33,820 nt of DNA from an uncultured Prevotella sp. (GTDB taxonomy: Bacteria > Bacteroidota > Bacteroidia > Bacteroidales > Bacteroidaceae). Below, piece by piece: positions 17,820 through 25,648 of this stretch (its first letter is position 1; every line of letters starts with the position of its first letter). Where the stretch lies: the NCBI GenBank assembly GCA_947302435.1, contig CAMYVQ010000025.1:1-33820 (forward strand). Direction: 5' to 3'. A program made the translations under genes and the position numbers. Under the pieces are notes generated by a model that did no database searches, was not told the origin of the DNA, and saw nothing but the letters and a program-made list of their open reading frames with translations.

Positions 17820-20189
17820 TTACCGGATAACCTTCTTTCCATCAATGATATTGATGCCCTTGCGTGGGGATGCCAGTTTCTGACCGGAAATGGTATAGAC
17901 GGCATTGTTGTCGGCCTTGACAGCTGTACGGTTTGTGATACCCGTGACAACAGTCGGCGTGAACTCCCTTGGCATCTTGATGCTACCCATCATCTGTGTG
18001 TAGCTGACGGTCTCATTAAGCTCAATCTCTTCTTCAGTTTCCTTGTCGAACAAGCGGAAGCTGACTTTCTCACCACCCTTGCCTGCCACGCAAAGCATCA
18101 TGACATCGCCCTTGACCACCGAGCCTTCGCCACGGCACTCGTCGCCAACGAAAGCACCGATCATGTAGTTTTCAGGATGGGCAAGACCCTTAATGCGAAC
18201 GAGACCCACCATATTGTCGGCAAAGCCCTGATTCTGGAGCTTCCAAGGATGGAAAGCCATCATTCTGGCACCGGCAGGAGCTTCCTGATAGCAGTTGGGA
18301 GTACCCTCAAACTGGAAGGTCACGCTGTTGGTTTCGTCGCTACTGCTGTAATAGACATAGCCCTTGCCTGCCTCGAACTTGAAACCGTTGGTGACCCACT
18401 GTGAGCCAGAATATGTGGCTGCTGACGTCTGTCCGATAATCAGGTCGCCCTCATGGGCAGTAGCCAATCCAGGAAGCTCTGTCAGCTCCAGATCGAACTC
18501 GTATGGATAAGTAAGCCAAGTATAGCCTTTTCTGAGTGGCAGAGCATACACGTTTCCGTCAGGCTTTGCCAAGGGGGCAACGCCAGTGCCAAGGTTGACG
18601 ATGTTGCTGGCCACATTAGTGCCTCTTACCTTATACATGCCTTCCTTACCATCCATATATGAGATGTTGCCATAGAGAGTGCCATTGTCGTTATAGAGTA
18701 GTCCCACCTGCGTACGCATTTCAATGACATTGTTCATGAAGTCGGCAAGCGAGCCGTCCATATTCTTTAACGGAATCCACTGGTCTTCCTCGTTCATCGG
18801 AAGATAGCAAGCGCTCACCCATCCCCATCCGTTTGTGGGCAGGGCCATCATTGCCTCAATGTCGACCTGACAAACGCTGCTCGATTCGGTCGGCGAGTCA
18901 GTCTGCATTGGACGACCATCATAGAACACCCGGAAGCGTGTGACACCAGTATAGAGTCCGCGCATGGTGCAGCTCTTACCGTCGGCAGCCAACGTTGCCT
19001 TGAACATGGGATCTTTATCATCAATTTCGACCAATGAAGGATCGAACAGCCCGTCAGGGTCAGAGAAATTGGTAAATGTCATTGTGGAGTCGCCCAGCAG
19101 AGAGAGCTTGACCACAGAAGGAATGGTGAAGGAAGGATGCTGCTTCACGATCACTTTAATATCGGCTGTAACACCGGGATCACTGACTGAGCTGAATGTC
19201 ACTGTGTACTCGCCACGCTCGGAAATAATGCTGTCTGGGGTAAACCAGCTTGTATTGTCGTTGAAACCCCAAATCAATTCCTTGTTGCTTGCGTCAGCAG
19301 GCAGAACAGTTGCTTTCCCCTTTATCCCAGTTAATATGTCCTTGATGTTATCGCCAACATAGGCTTCTACTTCAGCGGGAATCGAAATAGAAGTGACAGG
19401 AGTCTTTACCCTATAGATGTAAAGTTCGACACTTGCCATAAACTCAAACTTTTGATAGTCCATTCCCGACCAAACATCGTGATATGGCAGTCCTTCGATA
19501 TGCACCGTCAAAGACTCTGCCTTTTCTGTCGTTTCCTTGTTTTTCGTGGTTAGGATATTACCATTGATGCTTTCAACGCAACTGTTTTCTGCCGTCGTCA
19601 TCTCGTCAACAGTCCATTGATACGTCAGCTCAGTATCCAGCGTTACATTGCTGCTCGTTGGGCTTTCGCTGTCACCATATTGGAAATGAATATGTTGACT
19701 AAGGTCATACGTCGTAGGAAGTGTTGCCTCAATCGTGATGGAGGTGTCAACCACGATTCTCTTCAACAGGTCGAGTGTCAGGTTAAAAGAAAAGACACCA
19801 TCCGGATTGTCAAACTTTCCTTTTTTCGTAAACTCGTAGACCAAAGTACGCGGTAGACTATACTCATTTTCATCCGCAACAAAAGCCTTGAACACAATAT
19901 CCTTGCCCAAGTCCTTGCCTTCAGAAAAATCACCAGCGACACGCAACACGTAACGCCCATACTCGTCAGGCATAACAGCCAAAGCACGGCAATCGCCATC
20001 GATAAAGGCAGCCAATTCCACCGTAGGAGCCATCGTAGGCGTTCCTGATACCGTCAGATTCACCCAATAGGGCTTCTCTTCATAGAAGTCACCGTTTTCC
20101 ACGGTCTTAGGTGTCCAAATTGATGCCCATGTGCTCATTAATCCCATTAACAGGCACACCGTTGTTAACATTAATTTTTTCATACTCAT
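17820..20189 (-). CDS. T9SS-sorted Ig-like surface protein, first gene of the surface block
   Basis: I chose the start MSMKKLMLTTVCLLMGLMS, since it gives a clean signal peptide ending at TWAS; the frame stays open to 20246. The 789-residue protein shows, in order, a module with AAFIDGDCRALAV near residue 60, an Ig-like domain (about 280-370, AEVEAYVGDN), a Trp-rich pair of segments (GWGWVSACYLP and YTWLTYPYEFDLEL, then GKGYVYYSSSD), a second module copy (GAFVGDECRGEG, GEKVSFRLFD) and a T9SS sorting signal (AVYTISGQKL ... KGINIIDGKKVIR). It is a paralogue of the next gene (848 residues), with lower identity in the Ig region. It should be secreted to the cell surface. A -7 promoter element lies about 90 bases upstream. 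Confidence 0.9.
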   Translation of the reverse strand: MSMKKLMLTTVCLLMGLMSTWASIWTPKTVENGDFYEEKPYWVNLTVSGTPTMAPTVELAAFIDGDCRALAVMPDEYGRYVLRVAGDFSEGKDLGKDIVFKAFVADENEYSLPRTLVYEFTKKGKFDNPDGVFSFNLTLDLLKRIVVDTSITIEATLPTTYDLSQHIHFQYGDSESPTSSNVTLDTELTYQWTVDEMTTAENSCVESINGNILTTKNKETTEKAESLTVHIEGLPYHDVWSGMDYQKFEFMASVELYIYRVKTPVTSISIPAEVEAYVGDNIKDILTGIKGKATVLPADASNKELIWGFNDNTSWFTPDSIISERGEYTVTFSSVSDPGVTADIKVIVKQHPSFTIPSVVKLSLLGDSTMTFTNFSDPDGLFDPSLVEIDDKDPMFKATLAADGKSCTMRGLYTGVTRFRVFYDGRPMQTDSPTESSSVCQVDIEAMMALPTNGWGWVSACYLPMNEEDQWIPLKNMDGSLADFMNNVIEMRTQVGLLYNDNGTLYGNISYMDGKEGMYKVRGTNVASNIVNLGTGVAPLAKPDGNVYALPLRKGYTWLTYPYEFDLELTELPGLATAHEGDLIIGQTSAATYSGSQWVTNGFKFEAGKGYVYYSSSDETNSVTFQFEGTPNCYQEAPAGARMMAFHPWKLQNQGFADNMVGLVRIKGLAHPENYMIGAFVGDECRGEGSVVKGDVMMLCVAGKGGEKVSFRLFDKETEEEIELNETVSYTQMMGSIKMPREFTPTVVTGITNRTAVKADNNAVYTISGQKLASPRKGINIIDGKKVIR

Positions 20190-20277
20190 ATAGATTTTAA
20201 AATGATGATTGGTATTTACGTTTATAGTGTCTTTAGAATAGTTCACAATTTTTTTAGGTAGTAGTCAATAATGTGGT

Positions 20278-20285
20278 CAAATTTA
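20278..20285 (-). promoter_or_regulatory. -7 promoter element upstream of the surface block
   Basis: The minus strand reads TAAATTTG, matching TAnnTTTG. No convincing TTTG -33 element is seen at the usual distance. A start near 20271 gives a leader of about 80 bases to the chosen ATG. This is the only such element I see upstream of or between the seven genes of the block. Confidence 0.5.
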
Positions 20286-20415
20286 CAAAAAAAATGAATG
20301 CATTATAACATTTAACATTAGATATTAAGAAATTTTACAAAAACAGCAGACCATTTAACAGACATTACGAAACCGTTTCTCATGTATGGAAAAAGCATCC
20401 ATGAAAAACCATTTT

Positions 20416-20478
20416 ACAAAGTCGTCGAGTTTGTCTTACAAAGTCGACGAGTTTGTGTCACAAAGTCGACGACTTTGT
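20416..20478. repeat. Palindromic repeat array B (three 19-bp units, period 22)
   Basis: Three units lie at 20416-20434, 20438-20456 and 20460-20478 with 3-base linkers, the same 22-base period as array A. Unit 3 is the perfect odd palindrome ACAAAGTCGACGACTTTGT. Units 1 and 2 carry the variant right arm CGAGTTTGT, which puts one mismatch in the stem. Unit 1 plus its linker CTT equals the reverse complement of unit 3 plus linker of array A. Both arrays continue with AAATTCATT. This array is 67 bases past the stop of the 52-residue small gene, so both arrays sit at about the same distance beyond a minus-strand 3' end and before the next promoter. Confidence 0.9.
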
Positions 20479-20545
20479 AAATTCATTGAATATGGACGGC
20501 GGAACGAACTGTTTTTCGAGCTAATCAGAATAATTTTGCACCATT

Positions 20546-20704
20546 TTATCCTTCATCGAACCAGAAAAGTTCACGAGAAGCGAAATCGTCGTCTTCCATG
20601 ACTTCACTGCGATTGACGGTCACACTGGGCGAATTTACCAAAAGAGATTCCTTGGCTGTCATTCTTATTTCAACAGTCAGAGGAATTGTGTATGTCTTTT
20701 TCAT
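20546..20704 (-). CDS. Small acidic-tailed hypothetical protein (52 residues)
   Basis: From MKKTYTIPLTVEIRMTAKES the frame runs to a tail ending in the acidic and aromatic residues DDDFASRELFWFDEG. An in-frame ATG at 20731, one base past the preceding stop, is an alternative start adding nine residues. I recognise the general pattern (MKKTYxIP..., then a serine-rich centre and an acidic C-terminus with Trp) as a type of small protein frequent in Prevotella next to T9SS-sorted genes; its function is unknown. There is no classical signal peptide or membrane helix. It is co-directional with, and 28 bases past, the T9SS protein gene, so it is probably co-transcribed with it. It could be a secreted peptide precursor or a small regulator, but nothing here decides that. 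Confidence 0.65.
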   Translation of the reverse strand: MKKTYTIPLTVEIRMTAKESLLVNSPSVTVNRSEVMEDDDFASRELFWFDEG

Positions 20705-20732
20705 TTTGTGATTATAGTAGGTTAAAGGCATT

Positions 20733-22106
20733 TTATCTTATGTGTACTTTTCTGCCATTCTTGACGAAGAGGCCCTTGCAAGGATGGGACACGCGCTGGC
20801 CATTCAGATTGTAAACACTCATATCAGTATCGTTGCAAACTGTCACATCCTGAACCATTGAGGGAGAATCCATTTCCTCAAAAACGATGACAAATCGGGC
20901 TTCGTCGGTAAGCAACCTTGTTGGAATCGGAAGATAAGCCTTGTTGGAAGGGACAATCATGCCTGCATCCTTGATCTTGCGGAAGTCGCCATTCGCGGCA
21001 CTCAAACCGAAATGGGTGTTATCGCCTTCCGTCTGGCAGACAAAAGTGGGGGCCAATGTGCCGACCAACTGATTGCCGTCAGGAACAACAGCACTCGACG
21101 ATGCGAGTGTCAGCGTATAGTCGCCAGGCTCTCCATAAAGGATGAAAGGCACACCGCCTCTGACAGTACCCTTCAGCCGCTGAAGCTTGGCTTCTTCCGC
21201 TGTGACTACACCCACTTTGTAGGCTTTTACGTCCGTATCCAGTTCATCAAGGTTCAGCGGATAAAGGCAACAGTAAGTGGCGAAACGGCCTGCCGGAACC
21301 GTGACAGACACAGTGCCGGGTGCATCAAGAGGTTTCTCATTGTACGCCATTGGCGCTGTAACGGTGAGCGCGAAGCTCTCCTCACCGGCTGCATAGAGTT
21401 GATTGGCAGTTGTAGAGACTGTCACCGTAGCCGTACCCACGGCAGTGGCAGTCAGGACACCATTCTCTACCGTAATGATATTCGGGACCGCTGTGATGGT
21501 CACATCACCACCCGTAACCGAAGGCGTATAGGTTTCCCCACAAGCAAGTGTCTGGTCGCTGACAGTGATTACCGGGACAGAAAATCTCTTATAGAATGCC
21601 GTAACGGTACTTGCAATATCGCCATCTATGGTAGAGTAAGCCTTCCAACTCGTTCCATAATAGACACCCAAAAACCTCTTTGTTTTTGTTTCCTTCAAAA
21701 AACCATCAGCGATGACAAATTGATGGTTTGTGTTAGTGCCCACACGGAGACCATCGTTTTTATCCAAACAATACAAATAATTGGAAGTCCCGGAAATCTT
21801 GAATTGCAGATTACCATCAGAATATTTATTCACTACCCACTGTATGGTTTCTCTCACTGTGCCTGTGATTTCCGATTGGTCGGCACTCAATTTTACAGAT
21901 ATGGCTGTAGGAACGTTGGAAGAACCATTGTTATTACTCATTGCCCTCGATGAAGTGAGATCAACAATAGCAACAACATCGCCACTGCTTAAATCGGAAG
22001 CATTTATCTTTATCCACCTGTATTCAGCCCATGCGGTATGGACTCCGCCAAACAGGAGTGACACAACGAAAAAAACGCACCATCGCAAATGACAAAACTT
22101 ATACAT
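20733..22106 (-). CDS. T9SS-sorted secreted protein with Ig-like domain
   Basis: The 457-residue protein has a signal peptide (CVFFVVSLLFGGVHTAWA). Residues about 30-160 form an N-terminal domain beginning WIKINASDLSSGDVVAIVD, with RAMSNNNGSSNVPTAISVKL and LRVGTNTNHQFVIADG; I know this pattern from other Prevotella secreted proteins but not its function. A short Big2-like domain follows (about 175-250, ENGVLTATAVGTATVTVS), then a beta-rich region with TVPAGRFATYCCLYPLNLD. The end (SVYNLNGQRV ... KGLFVKNGRKVHIR) is a Prevotella-type T9SS sorting signal. It should be surface-attached or released. It is divergent from the efflux operon and probably makes a two-gene unit with the 52-residue gene. 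Confidence 0.88.
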   Translation of the reverse strand: MYKFCHLRWCVFFVVSLLFGGVHTAWAEYRWIKINASDLSSGDVVAIVDLTSSRAMSNNNGSSNVPTAISVKLSADQSEITGTVRETIQWVVNKYSDGNLQFKISGTSNYLYCLDKNDGLRVGTNTNHQFVIADGFLKETKTKRFLGVYYGTSWKAYSTIDGDIASTVTAFYKRFSVPVITVSDQTLACGETYTPSVTGGDVTITAVPNIITVENGVLTATAVGTATVTVSTTANQLYAAGEESFALTVTAPMAYNEKPLDAPGTVSVTVPAGRFATYCCLYPLNLDELDTDVKAYKVGVVTAEEAKLQRLKGTVRGGVPFILYGEPGDYTLTLASSSAVVPDGNQLVGTLAPTFVCQTEGDNTHFGLSAANGDFRKIKDAGMIVPSNKAYLPIPTRLLTDEARFVIVFEEMDSPSMVQDVTVCNDTDMSVYNLNGQRVSHPCKGLFVKNGRKVHIR

Positions 22107-22133
22107 AATGACAACATTTTTTTAAACAAGGCG

Positions 22134-22167
22134 CAAAGGTAAGAAAAAAAATTGTACATTCGACAAA
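22134..22167 (-). promoter_or_regulatory. Promoter of the 457-residue T9SS protein gene
   Basis: The minus strand has TACCTTTG at 22134-22141 (consensus TAnnTTTG) and TTTG at 22164-22167, with a 22-base spacer, slightly over the usual 19-21. Distance from the -7 element to the ATG at 22106 is about 27 bases, giving a short leader. Confidence 0.55.
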
Positions 22168-22263
22168 GTCACGAAAGATTTGTATATTTATTTATTGCAA
22201 ATACACAAAAGGGACAGATTTGTTCCTTTTTCAACTTTAAGGAAATCTAAAAACAGTTATTTT

Positions 22264-22295
22264 TTTGGGAGAACAAAGATTATTTTATATTTTTG
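22264..22295 (+). promoter_or_regulatory. Promoter of the efflux operon
   Basis: TTTG at 22264-22267 and TATTTTTG at 22288-22295 are separated by 20 bases, a full match to the Bacteroidetes -33/-7 arrangement. Transcription would start about 17 bases before the ATG. Upstream, AGATTT (22216-22221) and AAATCT (22243-22248) form an imperfect inverted repeat that might be an operator; that is weak. Confidence 0.65.
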
Positions 22296-22318
22296 CACCG
22301 ACAAAACAAATCTATCAA

Positions 22319-23662
22319 ATGAAAAGAAAAATTCTACTAATTGCGATGGGATGGATGGCCGTGACAGGCATGACAGCCCAAGAAAAGCAATGGACATTAG
22401 AGGATTGTATCGGCTACGCCATGGAAAACAACATCACACTGAAGAAAGCACGCCTGTCGGTACAGTCAGCCGAAGAAGACGTGAAAGAGGCACGGGCGGG
22501 CCTGCTGCCTTCATTGTCGGCATCGACGAACCAAAGTGTGGGATACCGCCCTTGGCAAAACACCAATGTCATGACCGTGACAAACGGACAAGTCGACACG
22601 AAAGAGAGCAAGACCTATTATAGCGGCTCCTACGGCATCAATGCGCAATGGACCCTCTGGAACGGCAACCGCAACCGCTACACACTGCGCAAGAACAAAC
22701 TGACGGCTGAACAAAACGAGCTGGAGGCACAAGTGGCAGCCAACAGTATACAGGAACAGATCACCCAGCTATACGTACAGATTCTGTATCTGACAGAGGC
22801 CGTAAAGGTAAACGAGCAGAGTTTGGAGACAAGCCGTAAGAATGAGGAGCGCGGACAGCAGATGCTGGAGGTGGGCAAACTGTCGAAGGCCGACGTAGCC
22901 CAATTGACAGCCCAGCGTGCTACAGACGAATATAATATAGTACAGGCACGCGCGAATATTTTCAAATATACACAGCAGTTGAAGCATTTGCTGGAATTGG
23001 ACCATTCCATCCCGTTCAGTATGGCCATTCCCGAGACTACTGACGAACAGGCACTGTCTGACATCCCGGCACTGCAAACGGTTTACGAACAGGCATTGAC
23101 CCTACGTCCGGAAATCAAAAGCCATGAGATAGCTGTAAAAAGCAGCGAACTGGGCGTGAAGCAGGCCAAGGCAGGCTACTCCCCCACCCTGAACCTCACG
23201 GGAGGACTGGGCACCAGCACCAACTCACGGTCGGACGACGGATGGGGCGAGCAGATGAAGCTGGACTTCGACATGTCGGCAGGTCTGAGTGTCAGCATCC
23301 CCATCTTCGACCAACGGCAGACAAAGACATCCATCCGCAAGGCACGCATACAGCAGCAACAAGCCATACTGGATCTGGAGGACGAACAGGAAGAGCTATA
23401 CGAAACCATAGAAAACTATTGGTTGGATGCTGAGACAAGCCAACAGAAGCTACGCGCCGCCATCGTATCGGAAGAGAGCGAGAAGACAAGCTTCGACCTT
23501 CTGCAAGAGCAGTTCAACTTAGGACTGAAGAACATCGTCGAACTGCTACAAGGCAAGGACAAACTGATCAGCGCACAGCAAGACCGTTTGGAAAGCAAAT
23601 ATCAGACCCTATTGGCCCTGAAGATGCTGAAATTCTATCAAGAAGGAACACTACTCCCCTAA
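22319..23662 (+). CDS. TolC-family outer-membrane efflux channel
   Basis: The 447-residue protein is an outer-membrane factor: the trimeric exit duct of a tripartite pump. The signal peptide MKRKILLIAMGWMAVTGMTA is followed by the typical first helix motif WTLEDCIGYAMENNITLKKA. The two halves each contain a long alpha-helical hairpin; the beginning of the second is seen as ALTLRPEIKSHEIAVKSSEL. Gln/Glu-rich coiled-coil stretches are present (QQQQAILDLEDEQEELYETI), and the length is normal for the family. I took the ATG at 22319 because it gives the signal peptide and sits just after a full promoter; the frame is open upstream without an ATG. It is followed after 26 bases by the adaptor gene, so channel and pump are made from one transcript. 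Confidence 0.93.
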   Translation: MKRKILLIAMGWMAVTGMTAQEKQWTLEDCIGYAMENNITLKKARLSVQSAEEDVKEARAGLLPSLSASTNQSVGYRPWQNTNVMTVTNGQVDTKESKTYYSGSYGINAQWTLWNGNRNRYTLRKNKLTAEQNELEAQVAANSIQEQITQLYVQILYLTEAVKVNEQSLETSRKNEERGQQMLEVGKLSKADVAQLTAQRATDEYNIVQARANIFKYTQQLKHLLELDHSIPFSMAIPETTDEQALSDIPALQTVYEQALTLRPEIKSHEIAVKSSELGVKQAKAGYSPTLNLTGGLGTSTNSRSDDGWGEQMKLDFDMSAGLSVSIPIFDQRQTKTSIRKARIQQQQAILDLEDEQEELYETIENYWLDAETSQQKLRAAIVSEESEKTSFDLLQEQFNLGLKNIVELLQGKDKLISAQQDRLESKYQTLLALKMLKFYQEGTLLP

Positions 23663-23688
23663 CCCCAAGTAACAACATTACCAAAGAT

Positions 23689-24849
23689 ATGAAAAAATTC
23701 ATGAAAACGGGGCTGATAGCCCTGGCAGTTGTCACGGTACTGAGCAGCTGCGAGAAGAAACAAACAACGGAGTTCTCGACGGCCAAGGTTGAGATGGGAA
23801 ACATCCAGACCTCCATCACCGCAACGGGAACCATCGAACCTGTGACAAGTGTCACCGTGGGTACGCAGGTGAGCGGCATTGTGAACAAGCTCTACGTTGA
23901 CTACAACTCGGTGGTGAAGAAAGGACAGGTGATTGCTGAATTAGACAAGACGAACCTGATCAGTGAGCTGAACACGGCCAAAGCAAACCTGAACAGTGCC
24001 CAAAGCACACGGAACTACGAAAAGGCCAACTACAACCGCTACAAGACCCTGTATGACAAAGGGTTAGTGAGCACTGACGAATACGAGAGCGCCCGTCTGC
24101 AATACCTGAAGGCAGAAGACCAAGTGACGACGGCCTCACAGAGTGTCCAGAAAGCCCAAACCAACTTAGGCTATGCCACCATCACCAGCCCCATTGACGG
24201 CGTGGTACTCTCGAAAGCAGTGGAGGAAGGCCAGACCGTGGCCGCTTCGTTCAACACGCCAGAACTGTTCACCATCGCACAGGATCTGACGAACATGCGC
24301 GTGATTGCTGACATCGACGAGGCTGACATCGGCGGTGTGAAAGAGGGACAACGCGTCAGCTTCACAGTCGATGCCTTCCCCGACGAACAGTTTGAGGGAC
24401 AGGTGACACAGGTGAGACAGCAGGCCACTACGGAGAGCAACGTGGTGACATACGAGGTGGTGATCTCAGCTCCCAACAAAGACCTGAAGTTGAAACCCGG
24501 CCTGACGGCCAACGTGACCATCTTCACCCTGGAGAAGAACGGCGTGTTAGTGGTGCCGACAAAAGCCCTGCGCTTCATGCCCAACGAAGCCCTTATTTCA
24601 GAAAACCAGAAAATCGAGGATGTAGAGGCCGCACAAAAGGTGTGGACGATGGAAGGCAATGTCTTCAAGGCCCACAAGGTAGAGACAGGCGTTACCAACG
24701 GTCTCATGACAGAGATTGTCAGTGGTATCGGCGAAGGCGCTGAAGTGCTCACAGACTTCCGCATCAACAACGGCGAACCCGAAGAGGAGCCGCAGACAAG
24801 CAATCCGTTCATGCCGAAGCCAAAGAACAATAACAATAAAAAGAAGTAA
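23689..24849 (+). CDS. MacA-like periplasmic adaptor lipoprotein (membrane fusion protein)
   Basis: The 386-residue protein links the inner-membrane ABC transporter to the TolC-like channel. It has a lipoprotein signal with lipobox LSSC (Cys21). The first half of the lipoyl domain (VSGIVNKLYVDYNSVVKKGQ) is near residue 65, a helical hairpin spans about 90-165 (YNRYKTLYDKGLVSTDEYES), the second lipoyl half reads ATITSPIDGVVLSKAVEEGQ, and the beta-barrel domain follows (VIADIDEADIGGVKEGQRVS). The C-terminus is an Asn/Lys-rich tail (NPFMPKPKNNNNKKK). This order is that of MacA/HlyD adaptors of ABC pumps. The following ABC ATPase gene starts one base after its stop. The substrate cannot be read from the sequence. 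Confidence 0.92.
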   Translation: MKKFMKTGLIALAVVTVLSSCEKKQTTEFSTAKVEMGNIQTSITATGTIEPVTSVTVGTQVSGIVNKLYVDYNSVVKKGQVIAELDKTNLISELNTAKANLNSAQSTRNYEKANYNRYKTLYDKGLVSTDEYESARLQYLKAEDQVTTASQSVQKAQTNLGYATITSPIDGVVLSKAVEEGQTVAASFNTPELFTIAQDLTNMRVIADIDEADIGGVKEGQRVSFTVDAFPDEQFEGQVTQVRQQATTESNVVTYEVVISAPNKDLKLKPGLTANVTIFTLEKNGVLVVPTKALRFMPNEALISENQKIEDVEAAQKVWTMEGNVFKAHKVETGVTNGLMTEIVSGIGEGAEVLTDFRINNGEPEEEPQTSNPFMPKPKNNNNKKK

Positions 24850-24850
24850 G

Positions 24851-25600
24851 ATGCAAGGCAAAGTAGTCATAGAGCTTCAGAACGTGAAGCGCTACTTCCA
24901 AGTGGGTTCGGAAACGGTGAAGGCACTACGCGGCGTATCGTTCAAGATTTATGAGGGAGAATTCGTCACCATACAGGGTACGTCGGGTTCCGGTAAGTCT
25001 ACACTGCTGAACCAGTTAGGCTGCTTGGACACGCCTACCAGCGGTGAGTATTTCCTCGACGGCATATCGGTACGCACCATGTCAAGGTCGCAACGCGCCC
25101 ATCTGAGAAACCAGAAGATCGGCTTCGTGTTCCAGAACTATAACCTGTTGGCGAAGACAACCGCTGTCGAGAACGTGGAGCTGCCACTGATGTACAACTC
25201 AAAGTACAATGCAAAGCAACGGCGAGAGGCAGCTATCAAGGCACTGCAGGCAGTGGGACTGGGCGACCGGCTGGAGCACAAGTCGAACCAGATGTCGGGT
25301 GGACAGATGCAGCGTGTGGCAATAGCCAGGGCACTTGTCAACGACCCTGCCGTGCTGCTTGCCGACGAGGCGACGGGTAATCTGGACACGCGCACGTCGT
25401 TTGAGATGTTGGTGCTGTTTCAGGAACTGCACCGTCAGGGACACACCATCATCTTCGTGACCCACAACCCTGAGATAGCCGAATACTCCAGTCGCAACAT
25501 CAACCTGCGAGACGGAAAGATCCGCGAAGACACAATCAACACCAACATCAAGTCGGCTGCCGAGGCACTCGCCGCACTGCCCATCCCACAAGACGACTGA
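24851..25600 (+). CDS. ABC transporter ATPase (MacB/LolD type)
   Basis: The 249-residue ATP-binding subunit powers the pump. I chose the ATG at 24851 (MQGKVVIELQNVKRYFQVG), directly after the adaptor stop; the open frame extends upstream inside the adaptor gene, but that part is not conserved-looking. Walker A GTSGSGKST is near residue 43, the signature MSGGQMQRVAIARAL near 147, Walker B VLLADEATGNLD follows, and the H-loop is in IFVTHNPE. These and the length fit the MacB/LolD subfamily. In Proteobacterial MacB the ATPase is fused to the permease; here they are separate genes, which is usual in Bacteroidetes. The C-terminal about 20 residues (SAAEALAALPIPQDD) are a low-complexity tail. Confidence 0.94.
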   Translation: MQGKVVIELQNVKRYFQVGSETVKALRGVSFKIYEGEFVTIQGTSGSGKSTLLNQLGCLDTPTSGEYFLDGISVRTMSRSQRAHLRNQKIGFVFQNYNLLAKTTAVENVELPLMYNSKYNAKQRREAAIKALQAVGLGDRLEHKSNQMSGGQMQRVAIARALVNDPAVLLADEATGNLDTRTSFEMLVLFQELHRQGHTIIFVTHNPEIAEYSSRNINLRDGKIREDTINTNIKSAAEALAALPIPQDD

Positions 25601-25648
25601 CCGAGAGATGAAGAGTGAAAAAAATGAAGAATTAGGAGTGAAAAAGCA

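Noticed and set aside
20386..20601. 71-codon plus-strand frame across palindrome array B
   Set aside because: It is formed mainly by the repeat units and the complement of the small 52-residue gene; no ribosome site or family resemblance.
25601..25648. Small gene or regulatory RNA in the gap between ATPase and permease genes
   Set aside because: The 48 bases are A/G-rich with a short direct repeat (gagtgaaaaa) and include the ribosome site of the permease; nothing further is seen.
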